From Ostrinia nubilalis (Eukaryota > Arthropoda > Insecta > Lepidoptera > Crambidae), in the NCBI RefSeq assembly GCF_963855985.1, contig NC_087104.1:12834001-12898000 (forward strand): a stretch of DNA of 64,000 nucleotides. Reading direction: 5' to 3'. A model generated the notes under the pieces. The model saw only the letters and a list, made by a program, of their open reading frames with translations, was not told the origin of the DNA and did not search any database. Positions 19,273 through 31,518 of the stretch are shown here, one piece after another; positions within the stretch are counted from its first letter, which is position 1, and every line of letters starts with the position of its first letter. Position numbers and translations under genes: made by a program.

Positions 19273-22097
19273 CTGGAAACAAGGAGAATTCTGGCTCAAA
19301 TATTGCATAAGCTACCAAAAACAGTCCAAGGACAGTGCCGGATTCGCTCATAAGCAAATTATGCAACTGCTAAGGACAATCACGTCTTACGGGCACCAAA
19401 AAAGTGCTGGCACAGTCATAAAAATATTATCCGCGAATTGAAGACCCGAAAAAGTCTGTTATTTTTTTCTAAAGATCGATACAGCTGCAGGGCACACACT
19501 GGATTGTGGTTGCACAGTGGTGTGAGCACTTGTAGATTGCTTAGGGCATCAAACAAGTAGTCTTAAACCAGCACTGTCCATGGGTCTTGGGGTCTGATGG
19601 CGTGATGCTTTACCAGAATACAGTTTTATTCTCGTCAGAAAGTCAAGAAAAATAAGGATATAAAACTTGAATAAATCATTCACTAGATATTCATTTGGTA
19701 AATGCGATGTTTATGCAGCAGGATATCCTTGTAAGGATTTTTGTTGCGGCCTCTCCGATACTCAAAAGCGGCTTAAAAAAAGATCGATGAATATCATTAA
19801 AAAAAGAAGATCATAGTAAAATAAAACGTAATGGCTTGTACCAACTGAATGTCAGGAGGCATGAGGAAATCATCATGCATTGCAAAGCGTGAGATAATTG
19901 ACTTCTCGGACAATTCACATAGGTACATAAAGGTTGCAGGAACACTTGAAATGTAGGCCACTATCAAGTATCAACCGTTCCTACCATTCAGTACTCAATA
20001 AATGAAAACCGGTCCATAAGTTTGATGCAATTGCAATATACAATAATCTAGTTATTTTACGGCGTTCGCATATAAAAGCCCGACGACTGGTTTGTTGAAA
20101 CCGTTTAACTTTGTCAATTTCCAACTTTACTACGAGTAAATGAAATATCATTATATTTAACGATCCCCGTTTACGTTTCACTTAGCAAGTTATGTTCGAG
20201 AATTGTCCACCGCACAGTGGGTCGGAACATTTAGCTGTCATTCAAAAAATATCTTGTTAAAATATTAAAATGTAAACCGGCAATTATTAAGTATTTCAAC
20301 CAATTGAAACCATAAAAAACATACAGGAAAACTTATCGTAGAGCGGTAGAGTTGGTTAACAAGTATTTAGGTGTCATTTAGGTCGGTGGGTTATTACCTT
20401 TTACCTACATAAGTAAATGTAATCTAACTTAAATTCAACTTTTCAAGGCTACAAGTGGTTTTATTGCTTGTAGGTACATAGGTTTACGAATTAAAGCTTT
20501 GGAGACATGGTTCAATTTGTTTTGGGGTGTAGAAAAATAACGCATCATAACGAGTTTGTTTAAAACAAGCGTTTTGTGTTGATTGCATCAAAATCTTGTG
20601 GCACTCATTAGTGCCGTCGGATTAATGGGATGAACTAAGCATTAAGTTAAAATTTTATTAATCATGCCAGGTTTCGAGGCCAGCTGTCAGTGTGCGGGCA
20701 ATATCAATGCACCGCCGATCGGTGCCATTTAGTCTGATGCACTCGACCATCCACACCAGACCCCCCAATCGTGGTACCAACTATCCAGAACTGGAGAAAG
20801 GGAGGTCTAACAAACTGGTCATGGGTCTATAAGCCTTCTCAGTTTTTGTAGACTTAATAAAATCGGTATGTTTATGAATGTGCGGCTCGACGCAAATGGT
20901 TTGTCGAAATGTTACTGATAATTCGATGTCGGGTTGTTTGTATGTGGCTTGTCGGCTTCATTATCAGTGTGCTATCGGGAAGTGGATCACGGTGTTGTTT
21001 ACGACGTACTTAGTCGATGTAGCCCGCGAGAAACTTTTGTGATCTCCTCAAAGAGATTCGATAGTCGGACTGAAAAGCGACTAAAAGTAACTGATTCCAT
21101 GTGACTTTAGATTGAATCCTGGAAATTCTGGAACTTTGTCTCTCTGGGGTCTAAAAATGTTCAGGTGCAAATAACATGGCTATTATTCGGCTAAAATTAC
21201 ATTTATGTTTTAATTGACGTGGAAGCTATATTTCATCATACATCATGCAAATCGGAACTGAATCTCCAACTAACATCATTGAAAGAAAGAAAAAAAAACA
21301 TTGAACCTGATCCATCGAGGTCTGGGAAACGAGACCGAGTTGTTTCAAGCTGGGTGGCTGCCGCTCAGTCTAGTGCGCCAGCGCATACTAACTACTTAAG
21401 TATGTGCCTTGCGCGCGAGTGCACAAACTGCAAGACACGCACGTAGTGCGTTCACTCGTTAAACGTTAACATCTGCTTTGACGCTTTGAGCATGATTTTG
21501 TCCTTAAAATCCAGAAAATTATTGTGGTTATTGCCAGATTTAGTCACATCGATTGACTGTTTGGACAACAGTAACTTATCGTCAGGTCATTTATTATCTA
21601 GGTACTGGCAACTTGGCCTGGCAAGGAAGATCCTAAATCAGAGGCAATTAATGGAGTATTGTCCTGCGGCCATGTTCTCGTTTAGATAACTGCTTTTGGA
21701 CAAAGATTACAGAAATATAAATTGACAGCAGTTAAAATTTGCCGATGTAATAGCTTCGCGATTCGTGATGCTCTATTTTTTAACACGCTTGTAAACAACA
21801 TGCATAAAAGTACCTACTAGCGTACTTATAACCTTAGTATGCGTGAAGTCTTATGTTTAATTGATGAAGCCAACCTCACTGGAACGCGCTTTCTTGGAAA
21901 CGTCGAATGTTTCCAGCATTGCGAAAGGGCTCCCCTTTCCCCGTAATAACTTCATTAAAAGACAACTGATGAGTCTGGGACTCGTTCAAAGAGTGGTTTT
22001 TCATCAGGAAGCTTGTGATTGTTTATCCCTTTCATTTATCTACCGCTGCGTTTAAGAGCAGTTAAGTTATTAAGACCAGATTACATTTTAATACGCG
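19273..22097. other. presumed ITP intron 1, proximal part
   Basis: No exon supported. A moderately GC-rich stretch at about 21300-21440 (ACTAACTACTTAAGTATGTG, CGCGCGAGTGCACAAAC) is open in one frame for 75 codons, but splice sites and codon bias do not support coding. Confidence 0.5.
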
Positions 22098-22736
22098 TAA
22101 TTGCGGGCTAACCTAAAAGTGGAGGTGGTCGAGTCATAGGCACACTATATTTACACTTTACGGCCCTCCACTTAAGTTAATCGTCGTCCACTCACTTTAC
22201 ACTCATGGAGGGATTAGGGCAGGCGCAGACTGGCGGTGAAACGGAGTAACACTGCGTCTCGCACGCTTGATTGCAAGGGAGGGAGGTTTCTTCTAGGTTG
22301 GCTAGCTCTACCATCAAAAGTTTCTGCACCCTTCGGTTGAAGTAAACAGGGTTCAACCCACTAAATGTAAAGTGTTCTGACATTTTCTTTATTAATAGGA
22401 CTTGGGACTTGAAAAGATGCTTGTCAAGTCCTGTTTGAAAATAAAGTTGTGGTGAGTTTTAAATTGCAGTGAGAGTGAGAGTCAAAGCCTGATAACCGCA
22501 AAAAATATCTTGGTCAGCCGCCTTTTGCCTCTCGTATCGGGCGCCATTTTTCAATCAGCCAGTGTGGAGCCGCCCTTAATCCGGTCAAGCAACGTCGTTT
22601 TGTCGTTAAGCACCTGGCGGCTTCCCGCGGCCGCTGCGCTCGCGCTGCGTAATCGTTGCGACATCGTTCGATTGGGATAAGGATACGAGATGTAGAGATA
22701 CAGTATGAGCTATGAAGCCTGATTGCAAGTTTCTAC

Positions 22737-23014
22737 AAGCTTTGAGTCTTCCAGTGACTTGGCCCACTTCTAGCTTGGTCCACGGGCCAAGTCGCTAGTG
22801 TGAATTTTTATTTTAAATAGTTTTCCTTCCAGTGACTGGGCCCACCTTCAATGTTTTATTAATAAATTAAACACCAAATCAACAGAAATCTACTCTAGAA
22901 TCTTAGAGGTGGGCCAGAGTCACTGGAAGAAAAACTATTTAAAAATTCAAACCAGCGACTTGGCCCGTGGACCAAGCTAAAAGTGGAACAAGTTTCTGGA
23001 AGACTCCAAGCTTT
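22737..23014. mobile_element. fold-back MITE with about 105-bp arms (in copy 1)
   Basis: Left arm GTCTTCCAGTGACTTGGCCC...AGCTTGGTCCACGGGCCAAG...TCCAGTGACTGGGCCCACC pairs with right arm GGTGGGCCAGAGTCACTGGA...CTTGGCCCGTGGACCAAGCT...CTGGAAGACTC. Duplicated at about 26394-26671. Confidence 0.88.
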
Positions 23015-23848
23015 GTGCTCGCCGCCGATACTGGTTCCAGTAATAACACTTTCTTGTGGGTGGATGTAGTTGTTAAGTGATGCGTAGGGATTATTCTAGG
23101 CTCTAAGAATAATCTCAATTATCATTCCATAATAGCTGGGATTACTTTAAGCGTGGCGCAGTTTATTACATCACCTTATGATCTTGTAGGTAGCTTAGGG
23201 TTTCTTATTTATTTATTTAGCTTCTTAAAATACTAACTTACTTCTAAATAAAACACTATTAGTTAACCGAATGTTTAAATAGTAAGTATCTTTCTTTCAC
23301 AGCAACGTTTTTGATGAAGCAGTAGTTTTCATCTTTCGCTTTTTTTTTATTGCTCTATTAAAAATTAGTATTATTTTTAACTTATTAAAATTTAAATTTA
23401 GTTAAATAAATATTGCTCTTAAATGTAATCCGAATAAAATGATTATCCGGGGTTTATTACCTTATGTGGCAATTTTATATCCTGTACACGACTGAAATCA
23501 TATTAAAAAGCAAAAGCGTTGATTTAATCTCTGTCTACACTAAATTTATGGTGATTTCCTGTTGCAAAATGGTCGGTAACTGTAAACGTATTTGTATTCG
23601 TCGTGAGAAACAGACGTTAATTTACATGTTAGAATTGTACAAGCCCTTTTCAGTAAAAGGTACGGTAAACTGACAGAAGGTTGGGTCAAACGTACTAATT
23701 TAATGGTGAATTAGCTACCAAGATACTTTTGTAGAGCAACTTTGGTGAGTGACTTACCTAAAAGTAGCTCACTGTCTCACTTTTATAATAAAGAGAGTAA
23801 GATCATACTGTCTGTTTACTACTAATTTGTCCCCGAATTTATCTTAAA

Positions 23849-24050
23849 CTAGCTGACCCGGCGAACTTTGTTCCGCCTTAATGGCAATAAATAAGCAGAC
23901 TTTTTTTTTTAATTTCGAACGGGATAAAAAGATCCTATGTCCTTCTCCTGGCTCTAAACTACCTCCCTGACAATTTTCAGCTAAATCGATTCAGCCGTTC
24001 TTGAGTTATAAGTGGTGTAACTAACACGACTTTCTTTTATATATTATAGA
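23849..24050 (-). mobile_element. non-autonomous Helitron-like element (in copy 1)
   Basis: On the - strand begins A|TCTATAATATATAAAAGAAA and ends GCCGGGTCAGCTAG|T, i.e. 5'-TC, 3'-CTAG, inserted between A and T with no target duplication. The body includes CTATGTCCTTCTCCTGGCTC, a phrase common in insect repeats. Duplicated at 27506-27707. Confidence 0.75.
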
Positions 24051-26393
24051 TAAATTACAAAATGAAGTATGTGCCTAAAGAAAACTGAGTAAGTTGAACC
24101 TCTGTTTGATCCTTTCAAAGGCTTATTAGAAGTCCAAGTTTTTTCATTGTTTTTGGATTTTAGGATAAGGTAAGGTGGCACTTTATTTCCACTGCCTTAT
24201 TAAGGGTTACATTTTTCGCATAAGTACTGAGATTTGCAAAATTGCCAGTTTTTATTTTCGCGACTATAGTATAAAGTAGATAAAAGCTAGCCCACTCCCT
24301 GATTAAGTGTAAAATTTTTCGCATCGGATATTTGCAAAATTGACAGTTTGTATTTGCGCGAACTATAGTACAAAGTAGATACATACTAGAAGTGGATGCC
24401 ACAAGGCGCACAATAGGCCCGCGTTCCGGTGGCGGCTATCGCTCGATCGGCGCGCGCGCAGCCTTCGCGTCGACCTCCGCGCACTCCAATCTCACGCTTC
24501 CTAGTTTCTCTCGGATGTTTGGATGATCGTCATTATGTTATGAGATCAACGCCTCCGTCGTTTTACACTTGACCTGGGAGGTCATAGATTCGGTTTCCAA
24601 GTGGGGCACAAAAAGTGGTGGCATATTTAATAATAGTAGAGTTGTTCTCGAGCCCTCAATATCCGACAAAATAAGGGTAACTTTTTAGTCTTTAAATACA
24701 TCGAGCCAACATTCGACAAAATAAGTAACAAGTTTTGAAATTCAATCATAGACTTAAGAGTGTTTTCTTGCCAACGACCATCAGTGAGTAACAGAGTCCT
24801 TGGCATTATCTGCGCAGGATATCAAACTTGTCGGAAACGACAAAAAGTATATCAATATCCGGATAGGTTACTTATCCATTATTCAAATGATTTTTAACCT
24901 TCAAGAAAATGCAAAACCTGTGGAAAGTTTTGTTGGTCGAGCTTTTCCTCGGGCAAACACGTCGGCGCAACCTTTGGAATGGCGGCGAGTCAACACTCTT
25001 TAACGACAAGTGGTTGCTAATAAAAGTGAACGCGCCACGAGCAATTGGCTTATTATAATAATATGCCAATGACACAGCATGGAGCACAGCGTGTGGGTAA
25101 TCAGCCAGTTCACTTTTTCTGGCTCTATGTGCTCGCTTTACAACTATTTTACTCGTAAGTATCAAATTGTCCGCTTGGAAGCATAAGTTCGATAAAGCCA
25201 GTTTACTTTTCTGACTCTACATGGTCGATTTACAACTAATCTAAGTATCCAATCATAAGCTTGAAGCGAGCTTAACTTCGATATAGGTGGCTTGAAGTCT
25301 CTGTGGAAACGGATATAACGAAAATTCGTAAGTTATTGCAAAAACTTGGGTACATTTCCGATAAAAGTTACCTATGGGAAATCACATAAATGCTAATGGG
25401 AAAACTTTAATAACTTTATATACAGGCTTAAGATCATATTAAATTGTAATACTGTTTACATTTCACATCCTGTGGTTCAGGATTTAAGTTAGAAAGCGAC
25501 TAGCGGATATTAAACCAAAGTCTTGGTGCTTCTCTCTTCACTACAGGCTGAGCGCTGCGCGAGCGCAGATACATATCTAGCTGGTCACGCTTGACGTCAG
25601 TAGCGACATCATTTTTGTATGTATGTTGTGCACAAGGATTTCTGCGTCAGAACTAGATCAAATTACTTTCAAACGGTTGGAAAAAGTTGATAGATGAACG
25701 GTTAATCCGTGCCTTTTAATCGAACCGCTAGAGAAAATTCCCTATTTTGTTTTCTAATTGCGGGCTAACCTAAAAGTGGAGGTGGTCGAGTCATAGGCAC
25801 ACTATATTTACACTTTACGGCCCTCCACTTAAGTTAATCGTCGTCCACTCACTTTACACTCATGGAGGGATTAGGGCAGGCGCAGACTGGCGGTGAAACG
25901 GAGTAACACTGCGTCTCGCACGCTTGATTGCAAGGGAGGGAGGTTTCTTCTAGGTTGGCTAGCTCTACCATCAAAAGTTTCTGCACCCTTCGGTTGAAGT
26001 AAACAGGGTTCAACCCACTAAATGTAAAGTGTTCTGACATTTTCTTTATTAATAGGACTTGGGACTTGAAAAGATGCTTGTCAAGTCCTGTTTGAAAATA
26101 AAGTTGTGGTGAGTTTTAAATTGCAGTGAGAGTGAGAGTCAAAGCCTGATAACCGCAAAAAATATCTTGGTCAGCCGCCTTTTGCCTCTCGTATCGGGCG
26201 CCATTTTTCAATCAGCCAGTGTGGAGCCGCCCTTAATCCGGTCAAGCAACGTCGTTTTGTCGTTAAGCACCTGGCGGCTTCCCGCGGCCGCTGCGCTCGC
26301 GCTGCGTAATCGTTGCGACATCGTTCGATTGGGATAAGGATACGAGATGTAGAGATACAGTATGAGCTATGAAGCCTGATTGCAAGTTTCTAC

Positions 26394-26671
26394 AAGCTTT
26401 GAGTCTTCCAGTGACTTGGCCCACTTCTAGCTTGGTCCACGGGCCAAGTCGCTAGTGTGAATTTTTATTTTAAATAGTTTTCCTTCCAGTGACTGGGCCC
26501 ACCTTCAATGTTTTATTAATAAATTAAACACCAAATCAACAGAAATCTACTCTAGAATCTTAGAGGTGGGCCAGAGTCACTGGAAGAAAAACTATTTAAA
26601 AATTCAAACCAGCGACTTGGCCCGTGGACCAAGCTAAAAGTGGGACAAGTTTCTGGAAGACTCCAAGCTTT
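26394..26671. mobile_element. fold-back MITE (in copy 2)
   Basis: Duplicate of 22737-23014. Carries the A to G difference near its right end. Confidence 0.88.
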
Positions 26672-27505
26672 GTGCTCGCCGCCGATACTGGTTCCAGTAA
26701 TAACACTTTCTTGTGGGTGGATGTAGTTGTTAAGTGATGCGTAGGGATTATTCTAGGCTCTAAGAATAATCTCAATTATCATTCCATAATAGCTGGGATT
26801 ACTTTAAGCGTGGCGCAGTTTATTACATCACCTTATGATCTTGTAGGTAGCTTAGGGTTTCTTATTTATTTATTTAGCTTCTTAAAATACTAACTTACTT
26901 CTAAATAAAACACTATTAGTTAACCGAATGTTTAAATAGTAAGTATCTTTCTTTCACAGCAACGTTTTTGATGAAGCAGTAGTTTTCATCTTTCGCTTTT
27001 TTTTTATTGCTCTATTAAAAATTAGTATTATTTTTAACTTATTAAAATTTAAATTTAGTTAAATAAATATTGCTCTTAAATGTAATCCGAATAAAATGAT
27101 TATCCGGGGTTTATTACCTTATGTGGCAATTTTATATCCTGTACACGACTGAAATCATATTAAAAAGCAAAAGCGTTGATTTAATCTCTGTCTACACTAA
27201 ATTTATGGTGATTTCCTGTTGCAAAATGGTCGGTAACTGTAAACGTATTTGTATTCGTCGTGAGAAACAGACGTTAATTTACATGTTAGAATTGTACAAG
27301 CCCTTTTCAGTAAAAGGTACGGTAAACTGACAGAAGGTTGGGTCAAACGTACTAATTTAATGGTGAATTAGCTACCAAGATACTTTTGTAGAGCAACTTT
27401 GGTGAGTGACTTACCTAAAAGTAGCTCACTGTCTCACTTTTATAATAAAGAGAGTAAGATCATACTGTCTGTTTACTACTAATTTGTCCCCGAATTTATC
27501 TTAAA

Positions 27506-27707
27506 CTAGCTGACCCGGCGAACTTTGTTCCGCCTTAATGGCAATAAATAAGCAGACTTTTTTTTTTAATTTCGAACGGGATAAAAAGATCCTATGTCCT
27601 TCTCCTGGCTCTAAACTACCTCCCTGACAATTTTCAGCTAAATCGATTCAGCCGTTCTTGAGTTATAAGTGGTGTAACTAACACGACTTTCTTTTATATA
27701 TTATAGA
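27506..27707 (-). mobile_element. non-autonomous Helitron-like element (in copy 2)
   Basis: Duplicate of 23849-24050 with the same TC...CTAG ends. Confidence 0.75.
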
Positions 27708-29411
27708 TAAATTACAAAATGAAGTATGTGCCTAAAGAAAACTGAGTAAGTTGAACCTCTGTTTGATCCCTTCAAAGGCTTATTAGAAGTCCAAGTTTTT
27801 TCATTGTTTTTGGATTTTAGGATAAGGTAAGGTGGCACTTTATTTCCACTGCCTTATTAAGGGTTACATTTTTCGCATAAGTACTGAGATTTGCAAAATT
27901 GCCAGTTTTTATTTTCGCGACTATAGTATAAAGTAGATAAAAGCTAGCCCACTCCCTGATTAAGTGTAAAATTTTTCGCATCTGATATTTGCAAAATTGA
28001 CAGTTTGTATTTGCGCGAACTATAGTACAAAGTAGATACATACTAGAAGTGGATGCCACAAGGCGCACAATAGGCCCGCGTTCCGGTGGCGGCTATCGCT
28101 CGATCGGCGCGCGCGCAGCCTTCGCGTCGACCTCCGCGCACTCCAATCTCACGCTTCCTAGTTTCTCTCGGATGTTTGGATGATCGTCATTATGTTATGA
28201 GATCAACGCCTCCGTCGTTTTACACTTGACCTGGGAGGTCATAGATTCGGTTTCCAAGTGGGGCACAAAAAGTGGTGGCATATTTAATAATAGTAGAGTT
28301 GTTCTCGAGCCCTCAATATCCGACAAAATAAGGGTAACTTTTTAGTCTTTAAATACATCGAGCCAACATTCGACAAAATAAGTAACAAGTTTTGAAATTC
28401 AATCATAGACTTAAGAGTGTTTTCTTGCCAACGACCATCAGTGAGTAACAGAGTCCTTGGCATTATCTGCGCAGGATATCAAACTTGTCGGAAACGACAA
28501 AAAGTATATCAATATCCGGATAGGTTACTTATCCATTATTCAAATGATTTTTAACCTTCAAGAAAATGCAAAACCTGTGGAAAGTTTTGTTGGTCGAGCT
28601 TTTCCTCGGGCAAACACGTCGGCGCAACCTTTGGAATGGCGGCGAGTCAACACTCTTTAACGACAAGTGGTTGCTAATAAAAGTGAACGCGCCACGAGCA
28701 ATTGGCTTATTATAATAATATGCCAATGACACAGCATGGAGCACAGCGTGTGGGTAATCAGCCAGTTCACTTTTTCTGGCTCTATGTGCTCGCTTTACAA
28801 CTATTTTACTCGTAAGTATCAAATTGTCCGCTTGGAAGCATAAGTTCGATAAAGCCAGTTTACTTTTCTGACTCTACATGGTCGATTTACAACTAATCTA
28901 AGTATCCAATCATAAGCTTGAAGCGAGCTTAACTTCGATATAGGTGGCTTGAAGTCTCTGTGGAAACGGATATAACGAAAATTCGTAAGTTATTGCAAAA
29001 ACTTGGGTACATTTCCGATAAAAGTTACCTATGGGAAATCACATAAATGCTAATGGGAAAACTTTAATAACTTTATATACAGGCTTAAGATCATATTAAA
29101 TTGTAATACTGTTTACATTTCACATCCTGTGGTTCAGGATTTAAGTTAGAAAGCGACTAGCGGATATTAAACCAAAGTCTTGGTGCTTCTCTCTTCACTA
29201 CAGGCTGAGCGCTGCGCGAGCGCAGATACATATCTAGCTGGTCACGCTTGACGTCAGTAGCGACATCATTTTTGTATGTATGTTGTGCACAAGGATTTCT
29301 GCGTCAGAACTAGATCAAATTACTTTCAAACGGTTGGAAAAAGTTGATAGATGAACGGTTAATCCGTGCCTTTTAATCGAACCGCTAGAGAAAATTCCCT
29401 ATTTTGTTTTC

Positions 29412-30105
29412 CATATTAAGTACCTATATTATAATGTAACCTTCAAAAGATATCAAGCTTGTGTTAGATCAAAAGATTAGAAGAGATTTAAATGAACCAT
29501 ACAGACAAAAGTTTAACTCGGTTTTTAAGCAGTCACGTACCTATCAAAAGTGTGTCTACTTACATTCTACAAGGTGCAAGTTTCTATGTACTTACATAGT
29601 CACATGTATAGAATGATTGTCGCCCAGTAATCTGGCAAGTATCCTTTTATAAATACAGCACTTAGATACATGTGGTTTGATTTTCATCAATTAAGTTACT
29701 TTAACAACCCTTCTTATTCTTTTACGCGATTAAGAAGGAGAATTAATGATGTAAATTGTCTGACAAATTGCAGTATCACCACTAGCCAATCGTAACCAGA
29801 CACTAGTGAGAGTGACCATTGATTCGCGACCATTGCCAAGCTATTTGGCATCTACGACCTACACAATTGAAGTGTACAGACAACACCATCGGAATGTCGA
29901 GCAAATCGTCATACCACGTCACAGATCTTACTAATATGCGACTATTGCTTCAATTAGCGGCTAGGTCGCTGCCACGCCACCACCAATGAGGGGCAATTAT
30001 ACGTGCGCGAACGCAACTAGGTCAACCTAGAACTACGTCGCTGAAAATGACAATTTCAATTGTAGAGACGATTCAGCTGTGCCTATAAAAAGACTTGGAT
30101 GAGTT
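29412..30105. other. intronic/intergenic DNA, nothing recognised
   Basis: No coding potential, transposon ends or tandem repeats recognised between the duplication and the LINE fragment. Confidence 0.5.
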
Positions 30106-30335
30106 AGAAAGAAAGATTTATTACAATGGACATCACACAAATACAGGCAATTACATAGACATGACAGTGGCACATAATAATGGAAGAAAAAATAAAAACG
30201 AGTAAACTGAGCACTCATGCCACTCATTCACAAACAAGATGCCCACTGCAACGTGACTCCACTCAGCATTATGCCGTGGCCCACGGTGACGAAGGCCACG
30301 GCGCTAGTTACAGGAGCTGGACAAAAAGTAACTTT
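30106..30335 (-). mobile_element. LINE 3' end fragment
   Basis: On the - strand ends GTGTGATGTCCATTGTAATA followed by AATCTTTCTTTC, with upstream GTCTATGTAATTGCCTGTAT. This resembles the 3' UTR of a common lepidopteran LINE with a TTTC-type tail. 5' truncated; no reverse-transcriptase motif is left. Confidence 0.6.
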
Positions 30336-30939
30336 TCATTCAGAAAAATCAAAAGCTTGTGTGTGGCCAACGTAAGGTCAACTTCAAACGTAGTTAAATC
30401 AAGACAAACCGCTTCCGGACTAGAAACTTGTTAAAATCGACGTCATCATTCCCATCACCTTGTCGCATCGTAGATAGAGGTCATAGGCCTTCCAAAATCG
30501 TCTGGCTGTCTATACTTAGCGCGATTAAAGTCGCTTCCAGTATTTTATTTGTGCCTTTGATGTCTAATCGCCGACTCGACGACCGATGCCAATTGATCGC
30601 ACGCGTCTATTTTTGCTACTTTATTTTCGTGTTGATTAACATGTGTAGAGAGAGACGAGTAAATCAGTCAGAGAAGTCCGATTTGAAGATGAAATGGCTT
30701 TCTTTTGTTTGAAGCCTTTTTACGCTCTAGTTTATTGCAGAGCTTCATGTAAACGCCGTGACCTTCATCAAGTCTCCACAAATGTCACTCTGATGTGATT
30801 ATCTTCGCTTTTAAGATTCTTAGAGTTCATTGGGTGTGATCTTCACCATCCTAAAATCCAATATTTTTTAAACGCACTAGCCTTAAAGCGTTGTTAATAT
30901 TAAAGCAAGCATACTAAATACTTCGCAGAACAACTGATA

Positions 30940-31080
30940 TGTCGGTAGCTGGATATAACCGGGCTGCAGTCGCGTTGGTAACCAGCGCCTCGCAGTCTGC
31001 CTGCTCACGCACACAGAGGCAACCTGCGCGCGCGCCTACGCGGCACGCACACGCGTGTCAACCGGCTAGGGTTGACGACA
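30940..31080. other. CpG-rich block
   Basis: GC-rich island in AT-rich DNA (GCGCGCGCCTACGCGGCACG, ACACGCGTGTCAACC). Possibly regulatory; no TATA/Inr arrangement was convincing. Confidence 0.35.
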
Positions 31081-31291
31081 CCTCAGTTATGGCGATGATT
31101 ATGCATTTTGTGGTAATAAAGTTGCATTTATACGGGAATGGAAATGTTATGCTAAATAACATTATGTGATAACCTGCAGATGCCGTGTGGATTTTGATTT
31201 ATCACTGAAATTATCGGTGTGTGAACGCGCTAATGCACAATCAGGTCTTCTAACATGGGAATTGAGTTTAGGTATACTGTTTATTTTCTTA

Positions 31292-31518
31292 CTAACCTTC
31301 CGCCTGCGGCTTCGCCCGCGTGTAATTTTGTCTGTCACAGAAAACTTTATCACGCGCGTCCCTGTTTCAAAAACCGGGATAAAAACTATGTCCTTTTCCC
31401 GTGACTCAAACTATCTCTATGCCAAATTTCATCAAAATCGGTTCAGTGATTTAGGCGTGAGAGCAAGACAGACGCCTGTCTGACAGAGTTACTTTCGCAT
31501 TTATAATATTAGTATAGA
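31292..31518 (-). mobile_element. non-autonomous Helitron-like element
   Basis: On the - strand starts A|TCTATACTAATATTATAAAT and ends CGAAGCCGCAGGCGGAAGGTTAG|T, with a GCCGC/GCGGC-type 3' hairpin. The body contains AACCGATTTTGATGAAATTT and GGCATAGAGATAGTTTGAG, the hallmark of a widespread lepidopteran family. Confidence 0.75.

Larger units (their letters stand above)
22098..25754. repeat. tandem segmental duplication, copy 1 (3,657 bp)
   Basis: Identical in order and length to 25755-29411. Every landmark is offset by exactly 3,657 bp. Starts TAATTGCGGGCTAACCTAAA and ends CCCTATTTTGTTTTC. Contains a fold-back MITE, a Helitron-like element and a CpG-rich block (GCGGCCGCTGCGCTCGCGCT near 22627). 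No coding exon is convincing. Confidence 0.97.
25755..29411. repeat. tandem segmental duplication, copy 2 (3,657 bp)
   Basis: Second head-to-tail copy. Differences I found: A to G at about 26642 (GTGGAACAAG to GTGGGACAAG), T to C at about 27769 (TGATCCTTTC to TGATCCCTTC) and G to T at about 27982 (CATCGGATAT to CATCTGATAT). Homopolymer T runs are the same length in both. After the copy the sequence continues CATATTAAG. The junction shows no obvious microhomology. Confidence 0.97.

Noticed and set aside
19273..19308. Upstream in-frame ATG extending the ITP precursor by 12 codons
   Set aside because: A strong acceptor (TTGTTTCCAG) lies between it and the signal-peptide ATG, so this stretch is intron.
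22192..22383. 63-codon - strand frame with cysteines, present in both duplicates
   Set aside because: No splice or promoter context, and it ends within repeat-like DNA; duplicated only because the segment is.
22098..29411. Long terminal repeats of a retrotransposon
   Set aside because: The two 3.66-kb copies directly abut, leaving no internal region, and lack TG...CA ends and reverse-transcriptase coding.
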